Assembly (NCBI GenBank): GCA_009778785.1
Contig: WRFN01000003.1
Span: 1 to 64,000 of the forward strand
DNA from: Betaproteobacteria bacterium
GTDB lineage: Bacteria; Pseudomonadota; Gammaproteobacteria; Burkholderiales; Casimicrobiaceae
Direction of reading: 5' to 3'
DNA length: 64,000 bases
Shown: positions 54,535 to 64,000 of the stretch, piece by piece
Position numbering within the stretch: position 1 is the stretch's first letter
How the letters are laid out: the number at the start of each line of letters is the position of its first letter
Made by a program: the position numbers and the translations under genes
The notes under the pieces: model-generated
What the model saw: only the letters and a program-made list of their open reading frames with translations
Databases searched by the model: none
Told to the model about the DNA's origin: nothing

Positions 54535-55596
54535 TCACAGCAGCGCCCGCCAATCCGGCAGCAACTCGGGCAGCGCGTAGCGCGTGTGTCCGACAAAGCC
54601 GGTGACGGTCTGGGCGTGGAACAGCGCGTGAACGATGGCTTGCTCGGTGGCTTCCGCCGCCGCGTCGAAGAGCGTGTCCATCGCCGACTCTGCCAACAAT
54701 GATACATCGAGCAACGGCGGTGATGGCGCGGTGTGCGGAATCGTGTAGGCCGTCGAAAACGCCAGCGCGATGTCGCCACTGCCGTGACCGTAATTGCTGC
54801 CGGTTCGCGCCAATCCGGCACCGGCGCGCATCGCCAATCGACGCAACTGCCGATAGTCGAGCGGCGCATCAGTCGCCATGATGACGATGATGGAGCCTTT
54901 GTCGGGCAAGGAAAGAGCCTGGCTTTCTCTCTGCGCCAAGCGCTCGCTCGCCAGCGCGCCCAGCGGCACGCCTTTCACCATCAGTTGTGACAAGCGCCCA
55001 AAGTTGGCCAACACCAGCACGCCGACAGTCCAATCGCCGCCACTCGTGCGTCGCGACGCCGAACCGATGCCGCCCTTCAAGCCAAAGCACGACATGCCGC
55101 GCCCTGCCCCGACCGCGCCCTGCGCGAACACTTTGGTCGCAGCCGCAAGCGCTTCCCGATAATGCGCTTCCGTGATCGCCAACGCTTGAGTATCGTTGAG
55201 ATAACCGTCGTTGCATTCAAACACGACCGGGTTGACCGTGCCGGCGGCGCGTCCGATTTCGGGATTCTCGACGATGGCTTGTCGCACCATCGCCTGCGCC
55301 ACTGTGCCGACCGACAAGGTGGTGGTCAGCGCGATCGGCGTTTCCAGCGTGCCCAGTTCGTTGATCTGAATGAGACCCACACTCTTTCCGAAACCGTTGA
55401 TCACCACGGCTGCTGCCGGGGCCTTATCAACGTAGGGATTGCCTGCGTGCGGCCGAACCACCGTCACGCCGGTTTGCAGATTGTCAAAGCTCAACGTCGC
55501 ATGTCCCACCGTCACGCTGCCGACATCGGCAATCGTATTCTTTTCGCCGTTGGTCAGCGTTCCGATTCGCGGCGCTTCAAAAGAATTCGCCTTCAT
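54535..55596 (-). CDS. P1 family peptidase (DmpA/BapA type aminopeptidase)
   Basis: This 353-residue Ntn-like hydrolase self-cleaves before a catalytic Ser. The GGIGSASR block puts G178-S179 at the expected site, with NGFGKSVGL and GAGRGMSCFGLKGG as conserved flanks. Members remove N-terminal D-, L- or beta-amino acids from peptides. Its ATG overlaps the gsiD stop (TGATG), so it is the last gene of the gsi operon and may trim the imported peptide, for example glutathione (inference). Confidence 0.88.
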   Translation of the reverse strand: MKANSFEAPRIGTLTNGEKNTIADVGSVTVGHATLSFDNLQTGVTVVRPHAGNPYVDKAPAAAVVINGFGKSVGLIQINELGTLETPIALTTTLSVGTVAQAMVRQAIVENPEIGRAAGTVNPVVFECNDGYLNDTQALAITEAHYREALAAATKVFAQGAVGAGRGMSCFGLKGGIGSASRRTSGGDWTVGVLVLANFGRLSQLMVKGVPLGALASERLAQRESQALSLPDKGSIIVIMATDAPLDYRQLRRLAMRAGAGLARTGSNYGHGSGDIALAFSTAYTIPHTAPSPPLLDVSLLAESAMDTLFDAAAEATEQAIVHALFHAQTVTGFVGHTRYALPELLPDWRALL

Positions 55597-56495
55597 CAGC
55601 CTCTTTCTATCTTGGGGTCGAGCGCATCGCGCAAACCGTCGCCCAGCAAATTAAACGCCAATACGGTAACGAAAATCGCGAGCGCCGGAAAAATCGCCAC
55701 ATGCGGCGCCACCAGCATGTCCGAGCGCGCCGCGTCGAGCATCGCGCCCCATTCGGGCGTCGGCGGTTGCGCGCCCATGCCGAGGAACGACAAGCTCGCC
55801 GCCGTGATGATCGAGGTGCCGATCCGCATCGAAAAATACACCACCACCGACGAGATGGTTCCGGGAAAAATGTGACGCATCACGATCGTCCAGTCGGACG
55901 CGCCGATGCTGCGCGCTGCTTCGATGTAAGTCAAATGTTTCAGCATCAGCGTGTTGCCGCGCACCAGCCGCGCAAAAGTCGGAATACTGAACACCGCCAC
56001 CGCTACCACGACGTTCGCCATGCCGCTACCCAGAATGGCGATGATTCCGATGGCCAGCAAGATGCCCGGAAACGCAAACAACGCATCGCAAAGGCGCATG
56101 ATGATTCGATCCCACCAGCCTTCGTAATAACCGGCGAGCAAACCCAGCGCCGTACCGACCACCAAACCGATGGCGACTGACACGAAACCCGCCGTCAGCG
56201 AAATGCGCGCGCCCCAGATGATGCGACTCAAAATATCGCGTCCCAGCGAATCCACACCGAGCCAATGAACCAACGACGACCCTTCGTTCAAGCGGTCGTA
56301 ATCGAAAAAGTTTTCCGGATCGAACGGCGCCAGATACGGCGCGAGTATCGCGATCAACGTCAACAACACCACGAAAGCAAGCGCCGCCATCGCGATGTGC
56401 TGCTTCTTGAATTTGCGCCAGAATTCCGACCAGGGCGAGCGCACTTCGCGCGTCATCGCCGTCATCGTCACCACAGAGGAAAGGGCTTCGGGCAT
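55596..56495 (-). CDS. gsiD: Glutathione/peptide ABC transporter permease GsiD-like
   Basis: This 299-residue permease has about six helices. It has an N-terminal OppC-type segment ([17 protein letters not shown]), and the EAA motif [22 protein letters not shown] is present. It forms the heterodimer with gsiC. Start at 56495: the longer frame adds 18 residues that overlap gsiC. It lies 7 bases after gsiC and overlaps the peptidase gene. Confidence 0.9.
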   Translation of the reverse strand: MPEALSSVVTMTAMTREVRSPWSEFWRKFKKQHIAMAALAFVVLLTLIAILAPYLAPFDPENFFDYDRLNEGSSLVHWLGVDSLGRDILSRIIWGARISLTAGFVSVAIGLVVGTALGLLAGYYEGWWDRIIMRLCDALFAFPGILLAIGIIAILGSGMANVVVAVAVFSIPTFARLVRGNTLMLKHLTYIEAARSIGASDWTIVMRHIFPGTISSVVVYFSMRIGTSIITAASLSFLGMGAQPPTPEWGAMLDAARSDMLVAPHVAIFPALAIFVTVLAFNLLGDGLRDALDPKIERG

Positions 56496-56502
56496 TTTTT
56501 TC

Positions 56503-57423
56503 TCAGCGATAACGAATCGTCGGGTTGATCCATCCGTACAACACGTCAACCACCAGATTGATCAGAATAAATTCCAGCGAAAACAACAACACCAGCGCTT
56601 GCAATACTGGGTAATCGCGCATGTCCACCGCGTCGATCAACAAGCGCCCCAGCCCCGGCCAGTTGAACACTTTTTCAACGACAATCGAGCCGCCCAACAA
56701 GAAACCGAATTGCAGCCCCATCATCGTCACCACCGGAGTCAAGGCGTTGCGCAACGCGTGCTTGGCGATCACGCTCTTTTCGGGCAAGCCTTTGGCGCGC
56801 GCTGTGCGAATGAAATCTTCGCCGAGAATGTCGATGAACGATGAGCGCGTGAAGCGCGCCATGATCGCTGCCACCGCCGCGCCCAGAGCGATCGACGGCA
56901 GGATGTAATGCTTCCAACTGTCGGCGCCGACCGTCGGCAGCCAATTCAGCTTGACCGCAAAAATCTGCATCAACACCATTCCCAGCGCGAACGCCGGAAA
57001 TGAAATGCCCGATACTGCCAGAGTCATGCCGAGATGATCCGGCCAGCGGTTGCGCCACACTGCCGACACCACGCCGATCGCCATTCCGAAAATCACTGCC
57101 CACACCATGCTCCACACCGTCAACCAAAATGTCGGCATGAAGCGGTCGGCGATTTCACTGGAGACCGGCCGCTTGGTGCGCAACGATTTGCCGAAATCAC
57201 CGTGCACCGTGCCGACGATGAAACGCGCGAACTGCTCGCTCATCGGCCGATCCAGCCCCAAGTCCTGACGCACCAGATCCACCGTTTCCGGCGTGGCTTC
57301 CGGCCCGGCGGCCAAACGCGCCGGATCGCCCGGCAACAGGTGGATGAACAAAAACACCAACACCGCCACGATCAGCAGCGTCGGGATCAAGCCCAGCAGA
57401 CGTTTGATAACGTATTGCAGCAT
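56503..57423 (-). CDS. gsiC: Glutathione/peptide ABC transporter permease GsiC-like
   Basis: This 306-residue permease, the same length as E. coli GsiC, starts [19 protein letters not shown] with an OppB-type first helix, and has the EAA-like loop [23 protein letters not shown]. It builds the channel with gsiD. It is 12 bases after gsiB. Confidence 0.92.
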   Translation of the reverse strand: MLQYVIKRLLGLIPTLLIVAVLVFLFIHLLPGDPARLAAGPEATPETVDLVRQDLGLDRPMSEQFARFIVGTVHGDFGKSLRTKRPVSSEIADRFMPTFWLTVWSMVWAVIFGMAIGVVSAVWRNRWPDHLGMTLAVSGISFPAFALGMVLMQIFAVKLNWLPTVGADSWKHYILPSIALGAAVAAIMARFTRSSFIDILGEDFIRTARAKGLPEKSVIAKHALRNALTPVVTMMGLQFGFLLGGSIVVEKVFNWPGLGRLLIDAVDMRDYPVLQALVLLFSLEFILINLVVDVLYGWINPTIRYR

Positions 57424-57435
57424 TTTTCGTCGATG

Positions 57436-58974
57436 TCAGGGCATCAAGTCGATCTCGTCGAAATGAAACGACGCATCGGGCATCACATAAACGCCTTGCA
57501 ATTTCTTGTTCTTCGCGTACAACAATTTTTCAACTACCAGCGGCGCCCACGGCATGTCCTTCCACAATTCTTCCTGTACCTCTCTGTAGATGCGCGCTTT
57601 CTCGGCGCGGTCGGTCGTCAGCAGCGCCGCTTTCAATCCGGCGTCCACTTTGTCGCTCTTGTAATACGCGGTGTTGAACAAACGCGGCGGCCACGCATCC
57701 GAAGCGAGCAACGGCGAAATCGCCCAATCGGCTTCGCCGGTCGAAGACGACCAGCCGACGTAATACAGCCGCACCGGCGCCGTCTTCGCATCCGCGTAAC
57801 TTTCTACCCGCTCGACCCGTTGCCCGGCTTCCAGCATCACCACTTTTGCCTTGATGCCGACTTGCTGCAACTGTTGTTGCAGAAACTGCGATACTTTTTG
57901 CGCCGTCGTGTGATTGTAAGCCGACCACAACTCGGTTTCAAAACCGTTCGGATAACCGGCTTCCGCCAGCAGTTTTTTCGCTTTGGCAATGTCCTGTTTC
58001 CACGGCGTGAACCTCACGCTGTAATCCACACCGTCCGGCACGATGCCGTCGGCTGGAATCGCGTACCCGCTGAAAGCCACTTTGACCAGCGCGTCCCGAT
58101 TGATCGCGTAGTTGACCGCTTCGCGCACTTTTGGATTGTCGAAAGGTTTTTGCCGCATGTTCATCGACAGATAGCGCACGACAATCGACGGCGCCGCGAT
58201 CACATCCAGATCGCTTTTTTTCTTCAACACATCGGCCACTTCATAAGGCACCGGAAAAGTGAATTGCGCTTCACCGGTCTGCATCATCGCCGCCCGCGTG
58301 TTGTTGTCCACCACCGGCCGCCATAGAATGGAATCCACTTTCGGATAACCTTTCTTCCAGTAAGCGTCGAACTTCGCTACCTTCAGATAATCGGTCGGCT
58401 TCCATTCGACGAACTTGAACGCTCCCGTTCCGACCGGATGAAACATGATGTCCTTGCCGTATTTTTCAAGCGCCGCCTTGCTGATGATCGCGCCCGACGG
58501 ATGCGCCAACTGATTGATGAACGCCGAGAAAGGTTCCTTCAGCGTGAAGCGAACAGTATCGTCGTCGATCGCTTCCGTTTTGGCGATGTTTTTGTAGAGG
58601 TTGTAGCGCTTCAGCTTGTTTGCGGGATTGGTGGCGCGATCAAAAGACGCCTTCACCGAATCGGCCTTGAAGTCGGTGCCATCGTGAAACTTGACCCCTT
58701 TTCGGAGCTTGAGGGTATAGACCAGCCCGGACGAATCCACTTCATAACTCAACGCCAGCACCGGAATCAACTTCATGTCCTTGTCGAAACCGAACAGCCC
58801 TTCGTAGAACGACTTGTCCACCGCTTGCGACAAGGTATCGTTGGCGTCGTAAGGATCCATCGTGGTGAACGTCGAAGCCACCGCCATCGTCACATCCTTG
58901 CCCGCTAACGCTGTGCCGGAAACACCCATCGCCAAAACGATGCTGCTGATTGCCCATAATTGAGAAATTTTCAT
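57436..58974 (-). CDS. gsiB: Glutathione/peptide-binding protein GsiB-like
   Basis: This 512-residue periplasmic protein, the same length as E. coli GsiB, has a signal peptide ([20 protein letters not shown]) and the SBP_bac_5 fold ([32 protein letters not shown]). The ATG at 58974 follows AGGAGG. It captures glutathione or a small peptide for gsiC-gsiD. The exact ligand is inferred from operon makeup. Confidence 0.9.
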   Translation of the reverse strand: MKISQLWAISSIVLAMGVSGTALAGKDVTMAVASTFTTMDPYDANDTLSQAVDKSFYEGLFGFDKDMKLIPVLALSYEVDSSGLVYTLKLRKGVKFHDGTDFKADSVKASFDRATNPANKLKRYNLYKNIAKTEAIDDDTVRFTLKEPFSAFINQLAHPSGAIISKAALEKYGKDIMFHPVGTGAFKFVEWKPTDYLKVAKFDAYWKKGYPKVDSILWRPVVDNNTRAAMMQTGEAQFTFPVPYEVADVLKKKSDLDVIAAPSIVVRYLSMNMRQKPFDNPKVREAVNYAINRDALVKVAFSGYAIPADGIVPDGVDYSVRFTPWKQDIAKAKKLLAEAGYPNGFETELWSAYNHTTAQKVSQFLQQQLQQVGIKAKVVMLEAGQRVERVESYADAKTAPVRLYYVGWSSSTGEADWAISPLLASDAWPPRLFNTAYYKSDKVDAGLKAALLTTDRAEKARIYREVQEELWKDMPWAPLVVEKLLYAKNKKLQGVYVMPDASFHFDEIDLMP

Positions 58975-59037
58975 CAAACACCTCCTCGAAAGTCAAAGTT
59001 TGCCCTGCTTTTTACCCGCATTTTATTTCAGCTTTTT

Positions 59038-60900
59038 TCAATACGCACCGCCCACCCGATGTTGCGCCACGAAATGCTGCGGCGCCACTTCCACCAGCGG
59101 CAGCACCACCGGCATATCACCAACATCGTGAATCGGGCTGGGAATCTCATCGACGGACAACGCCGTGCGGCGACGCCGACGCGTCGGATCGGCCACCGGT
59201 ACAGCCGCCATCAGTTTTTTCGTGTAAGGATGTTGCGGGTTTTCAAACACCGCTTGTCGCGGCCCGATTTCGACGATCTGTCCGAGGTACATCACTGCCA
59301 CCCGATGGCTGATGCGCTCGACGACCGCCATGTCGTGCGAAATGAACAGATACGACAGCCCGAACTGTTGTTGCAAATCGAGCATCAAATTGACGATTTG
59401 CGCCCGGATCGACACATCGAGCGCCGACACCGCTTCGTCGGCAATGATGATTTTCGGATTCAACGCCAGCGCCCGCGCGATGGCAATGCGCTGCCGCTGC
59501 CCGCCGGAAAATTCATGCGGATAACGGCGCGCGTCGTCGGGCGGCAAGCCCACCCGTTCCAGCAGTGACACCACCCGTTCTTCCGCTTCGCGGCCTTTGG
59601 CGACGCCGTGAATGTACAACGGTTCGGCAATCGAGAAGCCGACAGTCACACGCGGATCGAGCGACGCAAACGGGTCTTGAAAAATCATTTGAATGTTGCG
59701 ACGCACCGGCTGCAACGCTTGCCGCGATAGTTCGGCGATTTTCTTGCCGTCGAACTCAACCGTGCCGCTTTCGCTTTCAACCAGTCGCAACAAAGCGCGT
59801 CCGGTAGTCGATTTGCCGCAACCCGATTCGCCGACCAGCGCCAGCGTTTCACCGGCGCGCAAATCAAAACTCACTTGCTCGACTGCGTGAACGCGACGAC
59901 GCACTTTGCCCCAGAAGCCGGATTTCACGTCAAAGCGCGCGGTGAGTTTTTCGACGCGCAACAGCGGTGACGCCGTTTCATCGACTGTCGGCGTCATTGG
60001 AGAAGTCGCTGCTTCAGTCTTCTCAACATCGCTGCCCCCCACTGCCAACAACGGGAACCGCGCCGGCGTATCGGTGCCGCGCATTGCGCCCAATTGCGGC
60101 ACCGCCGACAACAACGCCTGCGTGTACGGATGTTGCGGCGCACTGAAAATCTGTTTCGCCTCGCCCTCTTCCACTTTTTCGCTGCGAAACATCACAGTCA
60201 CGCGGTCGGCCACTTCGGCAACGACGCCCATGTCGTGCGTGATGTAAATCACCGCCATCTTCATTTCGTCTTGCAACTCGCGGATCAGTTGCAGAATCTG
60301 CGCCTGAATGGTGACATCAAGCGCCGTGGTCGGCTCGTCGGCAATCAACAATTTGGGTTTGCACGACAGCGCCATCGCAATCATCACCCGCTGCCGCATT
60401 CCGCCGGACAACTGGTGCGGATAGCGACGCAACATCGCCGTCGCATCGGGAATACGCACCAGTTCAAGCATGCGCAACGCTTCCGCCCGCGCCGCCGCTT
60501 GATCCTTGCCTTGATGCAAGCGTACCGATTCGGCCACTTGCTCGCCGACGGTGAACACCGGATTCAACGACGTCATCGGCTCCTGAAAAATCATCGCGAT
60601 TTCAGCACCGCGCACCGCGCACATCGTCGTCGCGCTCGCCTTGACCAGATCGAGCGTTGAGCCGTCTCGCCGAACAAAATGAATTTGTCCGCTTTTGATC
60701 CGACCACCGCCGTGCTCGACCAGCCGCATGATCGACAGCGCCGTCACCGATTTGCCAGAGCCGGATTCGCCGACCACCGCAATCGTTTCGCCAACATTCA
60801 CGCGCAGCGAAAGATCGCGCACCGCTGTCACGGTTCGCTCCTCGGTCGCAAATTCGACCGCCAATCCTTCGATATTGAGCACGGGCTCCGTGTTCATCAT
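59038..60900 (-). CDS. gsiA: Fused two-domain ABC ATPase, GsiA-like
   Basis: This 620-residue protein has two full ATPases: [12 protein letters not shown] with [15 protein letters not shown] and [12 protein letters not shown], then [15 protein letters not shown] with [15 protein letters not shown] and [12 protein letters not shown]. An OppF-type C-terminal tail (VPVADP) follows. The length matches GsiA (623). A 40-residue linker (about 285-325) joins the halves. ATG 60900 ([13 protein letters not shown]) was chosen; 60954 and 60897 are alternatives. It energises the importer and opens the operon, divergent from argF. Confidence 0.93.
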   Translation of the reverse strand: MMNTEPVLNIEGLAVEFATEERTVTAVRDLSLRVNVGETIAVVGESGSGKSVTALSIMRLVEHGGGRIKSGQIHFVRRDGSTLDLVKASATTMCAVRGAEIAMIFQEPMTSLNPVFTVGEQVAESVRLHQGKDQAAARAEALRMLELVRIPDATAMLRRYPHQLSGGMRQRVMIAMALSCKPKLLIADEPTTALDVTIQAQILQLIRELQDEMKMAVIYITHDMGVVAEVADRVTVMFRSEKVEEGEAKQIFSAPQHPYTQALLSAVPQLGAMRGTDTPARFPLLAVGGSDVEKTEAATSPMTPTVDETASPLLRVEKLTARFDVKSGFWGKVRRRVHAVEQVSFDLRAGETLALVGESGCGKSTTGRALLRLVESESGTVEFDGKKIAELSRQALQPVRRNIQMIFQDPFASLDPRVTVGFSIAEPLYIHGVAKGREAEERVVSLLERVGLPPDDARRYPHEFSGGQRQRIAIARALALNPKIIIADEAVSALDVSIRAQIVNLMLDLQQQFGLSYLFISHDMAVVERISHRVAVMYLGQIVEIGPRQAVFENPQHPYTKKLMAAVPVADPTRRRRRTALSVDEIPSPIHDVGDMPVVLPLVEVAPQHFVAQHRVGGAY

Positions 60901-61078
60901 CGTCTGCACACTGCCTTCATTACATATCCCCCTAAGATAGTCACGGTTTTTCATTGACTCGTCAACTGTTTGTTTTCCCATGCCATCGACACTTAGTGAA
61001 AACACAAGTGAGCGTGTTAAAATCGTTTTACGCAATATGCACCGAATGTGCCGATTCACCATAGAGGAAACTACCGCC

Positions 61079-62005
61079 ATGGCCACACTGAGACACTTTC
61101 TGCAATTCAACGACTGCTCCCGCGCCGAGATCGAATACCTTTTCGCGCGCGCCCGCCGGATCAAAGATCGGCTGCGGCAGGGGCACTCCACCCGTACGCT
61201 GGAAGGCAAGACGCTGGCGATGATTTTTGAAAAAGCTTCGACCCGTACCCGCGTGTCGTTTGAGACCGGCATGGGACAACTCGGCGGCAATGTTCTTTGC
61301 CTGTCGAAAAACGACATGCAGTTGGCGCGCGGCGAAACCGTCGAAGATACCGCGCGGGTGTTGTCGCGGATGGTCGATGTCGTCATGATTCGGACGTATG
61401 CCCAGACGATGGTCGAAACCTTCGCCGCCTATTCGCGCTCGCCGATCATCAACGGGCTGACCAACGAATACCACCCCTGCCAAGTGCTGGCCGACATTTA
61501 TACGTTCATCGAGCATCGCGGCGCGATCACCGGCAAAACGGTGGTCTGGATCGGCGATCCCAACAACGTTTTCTACACTTGGCTGCAAGCGGCGACCCTG
61601 CTGGATTTCAAAGTGACCCTGTCGTCACCGCAAGGCTATCCGGTGGACGATGCCCGCCTCACCGCCGCCGAGCGCGCCCGCCTCGAAATCTTCGCCGACC
61701 CGCTGGACGCTGCGCGCGGCGCTTCGCTGGTAACCACCGATGTCTGGACCAGCATGGGGTTTGAAGCCGAGAACGAGCAGCGCCGCCGCGATTTCCAGCA
61801 CTGGCAAGTCAACGCTGCGCTGATGAAACACGCCGCTGCCGACGCGGTTTTCATGCACTGCCTGCCGGCGCACCGCGGCGAGGAAGTCACCGACGAGGTG
61901 ATCGACGGGCCGCAAAGTCTCGTTTGGGATGAAGCCGAAAACCGGATGCACGCGCAAAAGGCGCTGCTCGAATTCCTGCTGATCGGCGAAGTCAAAACCT
62001 CTTGA
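61079..62005 (+). CDS. argF: Ornithine carbamoyltransferase
   Basis: This 308-residue enzyme makes citrulline from ornithine and carbamoyl phosphate. It has STRTR (carbamoyl-phosphate site), [21 protein letters not shown] and [11 protein letters not shown] (ornithine site). AGAGGA precedes the ATG at 61079, giving the typical betaproteobacterial start [14 protein letters not shown]. argG follows after a 369-base gap filled with repeats. Confidence 0.95.
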   Translation: MATLRHFLQFNDCSRAEIEYLFARARRIKDRLRQGHSTRTLEGKTLAMIFEKASTRTRVSFETGMGQLGGNVLCLSKNDMQLARGETVEDTARVLSRMVDVVMIRTYAQTMVETFAAYSRSPIINGLTNEYHPCQVLADIYTFIEHRGAITGKTVVWIGDPNNVFYTWLQAATLLDFKVTLSSPQGYPVDDARLTAAERARLEIFADPLDAARGASLVTTDVWTSMGFEAENEQRRRDFQHWQVNAALMKHAAADAVFMHCLPAHRGEEVTDEVIDGPQSLVWDEAENRMHAQKALLEFLLIGEVKTS

Positions 62006-62013
62006 GTTATTCC

Positions 62014-62082
62014 GTTCGCCCTGAGCTTGTCGAAGGGCAAACGGCGCATGTCTGAGGGCTTCGACAGACTCAGCCCGAACGG
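62014..62082. repeat. Two dispersed repeats in inverted orientation
   Basis: Forward copy at 62014-62038 (GTTCGCCCTGAG, then CTTGTCGAAGGGC). Inverted copy at 62057-62082 (GGCTTCGACAGACTCAG, then CCCGAAC). Stem bases differ in a compensated way (GCCC/GGGC against GGGC/GCCC). Together they form a long hairpin with an 18-base loop region after the argF stop, which could act as a terminator. Confidence 0.7.
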
Positions 62083-62114
62083 TGGGATTCTTTGAAAAGC
62101 GGGCAACCGCTCTG

Positions 62115-62228
62115 GGGATGCGCTGAACAAATCACCGCGCCATAGTTCCTGCTATGGCAGCGGTTTGTGCCTTGCAGCCCATCCCGATCCGCAGCGCTAC
62201 TTGCCGTTCGATTTATTCAGCGCATCCC
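62115..62228. mobile_element. MITE-like element with 19-bp terminal inverted repeats
   Basis: The ends are GGGATGCGCTGAACAAATC (62115-62133) and GATTTATTCAGCGCATCCC (62210-62228). They are inverted repeats with one mismatch, enclosing 76 bases. Inside is a second hairpin, CCATAG-TTCCTG-CTATGG. There is no transposase frame and no clear target duplication. The size and end structure fit a non-autonomous insertion element. Confidence 0.6.
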
Positions 62229-62374
62229 TTGGTGACCCCACTTTCGCCGGGATACGCTAAAATAGATACTTATGCCTGCTCGTGGGTGGCCACGGACAGG
62301 TTTTGTCGGCTTCCGGAGCCGGGAAGAAGCCGAGCAAAAAAGTTGCCGGATAATGCGTCACAGTGAGGAAACCC

Positions 62375-63598
62375 ATGAGTAAAGTAAAACGCGTCGTATT
62401 GGCCTATTCGGGAGGCCTGGATACTTCGGTCATTCTGAAGTGGTTGCAAGACGTTTACCAATGTGAAGTCGTCACCTTCACCGCTGACATCGGTCAGGGC
62501 GAAGAACTGGAACCGGCTCGCAAGAAAGCGCTGCAACTCGGCATCAAAAAACAAAACATCTTCATCGAAGATTTGCGCGAAGAATTCGTTCGCGATTTCG
62601 TGTTTCCGATGTTCCGCGCCAATGCTGTCTATGAGGGCGAATACCTGCTCGGCACATCGATTGCCCGTCCGCTGATCGCCAAACACATGATCGAGATCGC
62701 CCAGAAGACCAACGCCGACGCCATCTCGCACGGCGCCACCGGCAAGGGCAACGATCAGGTTCGCTTCGAGCTGGGCGCTTACGCGCTGATGCCCAACGTC
62801 AAGGTGATCGCGCCCTGGCGTGAATGGGATTTGCTGTCGCGCGAAAAGCTGCTCGCTTACGCCGACAAGCATGGCATCCCGGTTGACTTCAAAAAACGCA
62901 AAGGCACGTCGCCGTACTCGATGGACGCCAACATGCTGCACATCAGCTACGAAGGCGGCATTCTCGAAGACCCGAACTTTGCGCCGGAAGATTCGATGTG
63001 GCGCATCACCGTGTCGCCCGAGAAAGCGCCGAACAAACCGCAAATCATCGAACTCGAATACAAGAAGGGCGACATCATTGCCGTGGATGGCAAAAAAATG
63101 TCGCCCGCGCAAGTGCTCGCCAAACTGAACGAACTCGGCGGCAAACACGGCATCGGTCGTCTCGACATCGTCGAGAACCGCTACGTCGGTATGAAGTCGC
63201 GCGGCTGCTACGAAACCCCGGGCGGCACCATCATGCTGAAAGGCCATCGCGCCATGGAATCGCTGACGCTCGACCGCGAAGTGCTGGCACTCAAGGATGA
63301 CTTGATGCCGCGTTACGCGCGCATGGTTTACAACGGCTACTGGTTCACGCCCGAGCGCAAGCTGCTGCAAGGATTGATCGACGCCTCGCAAGAGCACGTC
63401 AACGGCACCGTGCGTCTCAAACTGTACAAAGGTACCGTCACTTGTGTCGGCCGCAGTTCGAAACGCGATTCGCTGTTCGACACCAAGGTCGTCACCTTTG
63501 AAGACGATGCCGGCGCTTACAACCAGAAAGACGCCGAAGGCTTCATCAAACTCAACGCGCTGCGTCTGCGCATCGCCGCCAGACTCAAACGCCTCTGA
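62375..63598 (+). CDS. argG: Argininosuccinate synthase
   Basis: This 407-residue enzyme joins citrulline and aspartate with ATP. The PP-loop is AYSGGLDTS (10-18). [15 protein letters not shown] and [10 protein letters not shown] are further family blocks, and the length is typical. The ATG at 62375 follows GTGAGGAAACCC; the upstream ATG at 62363 lies before that site. A terminator follows. Confidence 0.95.
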   Translation: MSKVKRVVLAYSGGLDTSVILKWLQDVYQCEVVTFTADIGQGEELEPARKKALQLGIKKQNIFIEDLREEFVRDFVFPMFRANAVYEGEYLLGTSIARPLIAKHMIEIAQKTNADAISHGATGKGNDQVRFELGAYALMPNVKVIAPWREWDLLSREKLLAYADKHGIPVDFKKRKGTSPYSMDANMLHISYEGGILEDPNFAPEDSMWRITVSPEKAPNKPQIIELEYKKGDIIAVDGKKMSPAQVLAKLNELGGKHGIGRLDIVENRYVGMKSRGCYETPGGTIMLKGHRAMESLTLDREVLALKDDLMPRYARMVYNGYWFTPERKLLQGLIDASQEHVNGTVRLKLYKGTVTCVGRSSKRDSLFDTKVVTFEDDAGAYNQKDAEGFIKLNALRLRIAARLKRL

Positions 63599-63606
63599 CC
63601 CGCGCC

Positions 63607-63637
63607 AGCCGTCCGGTCACCGCCGGACGGCTGTTTT
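63607..63637 (+). terminator. Intrinsic terminator of argG
   Basis: The 10-bp stem AGCCGTCCGG / CCGGACGGCT surrounds TCACCG and is followed by GTTTTT. It starts 8 bases after the stop. Confidence 0.85.
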
Positions 63638-63677
63638 TCATTAACCACGAATTAACCACGCCTTCACCGAGCACACC

Positions 63678-64000
63678 ATGCCTTCCTTTGATATCGTCTC
63701 CGAAGTCAACCAAGTCGAAGTTCACAACGCTGTCGATCAGGCCAACAAGGAAATCACCAACCGTTTCGACTTCAAAGGTTCCGATGCCCGCGTCGAACTT
63801 AAAGACAAAGAACTGACCCTGTTCGCCGACGACGATTTCAAGCGTCAGCAAGTGATGGACATTGCCACCGGCAAACTCGCCAAGCGCGGCATCGATATCC
63901 GCTGTCTCAAAGAAGGGCAAGTCGAAAAAATTTCCGGCAATAAAGTCAAGCAAACTATCACCGTCCGCGTCGGCCTCGAACAAGAGCTTTCAAAGAAAGT
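63678..64000 (+). CDS. yajQ: YajQ family cyclic-di-GMP/nucleotide-binding protein (partial)
   Basis: The first 107 codons are present, and the gene runs off the window end. It begins [20 protein letters not shown] and continues [16 protein letters not shown], the conserved start of YajQ (about 160 residues). In Xanthomonas and Pseudomonas this family binds cyclic-di-GMP and affects virulence gene expression. It follows the argG terminator, so it is probably transcribed on its own. The frame is open to the last base. Confidence 0.92.
   Translation, partial: MPSFDIVSEVNQVEVHNAVDQANKEITNRFDFKGSDARVELKDKELTLFADDDFKRQQVMDIATGKLAKRGIDIRCLKEGQVEKISGNKVKQTITVRVGLEQELSKK

Larger units (their letters stand above)
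62006..62374. other. Repeat-filled spacer between argF and argG
   Basis: This 369-base gap contains a pair of inverted dispersed repeats (62014-62082), a 114-bp MITE-like element (62115-62228), a candidate -10 TAAAAT (62258-62263, without a good -35) and the argG ribosome site (GAGGAA). No gene was seen. The elements separate the two arg genes and may have changed their shared transcription. Confidence 0.6.

Overview
The window reads as a moderately GC-rich betaproteobacterial chromosome, most likely Burkholderiales-like. The support is: an OmpC/Porin_4-type porin; two proteins with IPTL-CTERM-like tails; the neighbourhood of a large Orn/Lys/Arg decarboxylase with dcd, apbC and metG; argF-argG-yajQ; dnaG just before rpoD; and a gsiABCD glutathione importer followed by a P1-family peptidase. 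The assignment is from gene content only. I see no rRNA, tRNA, CRISPR array, phage or intact transposase.

Layout. 0-5.4 kb: a small unknown protein, a nitroreductase, two secreted unknown proteins, a cytoplasmic M48 peptidase and an AT-rich YD-repeat-like lipoprotein. 5.5-11.6 kb: a two-gene AddAB-like helicase/nuclease pair. 11.7-14.3 kb: a SET-domain lysine methyltransferase, a CBS protein and an IPTL-CTERM-like protein. 14.4-18.7 kb: an aliphatic amidase operon (amiE, amiS) that also carries a CbbQ/NorQ-type MoxR ATPase and a NorD/CbbO-type VWA protein, behind a strong promoter and an attenuator-like leader. 19-25.4 kb: a DMT transporter, a small lipoprotein, dnaE with a translationally coupled MFS gene, and a small protein. 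25.4-28.4 kb: a histidine kinase, CheY-like regulator and CheX operon. 28.8-37 kb: uppP, an M16 peptidase, pgeF (with a dispersed repeat read in frame), dnaG and ypfJ. 37-43.5 kb: rpoD with a histone-H1-like N-terminal extension of about 290 residues, a porin and a beta-helix-like IPTL-CTERM protein. 43.7-50 kb: decarboxylase, dcd, apbC and divergent metG. 50-54.5 kb: a polar amino acid ABC importer and a membrane glycosyltransferase-like protein. 54.5-61 kb: the gsi operon with its peptidase. 61-64 kb: argF, argG and the start of yajQ.

Much of the window is housekeeping: replication (dnaE, dnaG), transcription (rpoD), translation (metG), nucleotide and arginine synthesis (dcd, argF, argG) and peptidoglycan precursor recycling and editing (uppP, pgeF). 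Between these genes sit many short palindromic dispersed repeats. One has entered pgeF in frame, and a 114-bp element with 19-bp inverted ends lies just before argG.

The most system-like locus is the amidase operon. An ATPase/VWA pair of the kind that activates Rubisco or nitric oxide reductase is here translationally coupled to an amidase and its amide channel. Also notable are the Lys/Ala-rich tail on the main sigma factor together with a eukaryotic-like SET methyltransferase, and a compact kinase-CheY-CheX relay with no receptor or CheW nearby.
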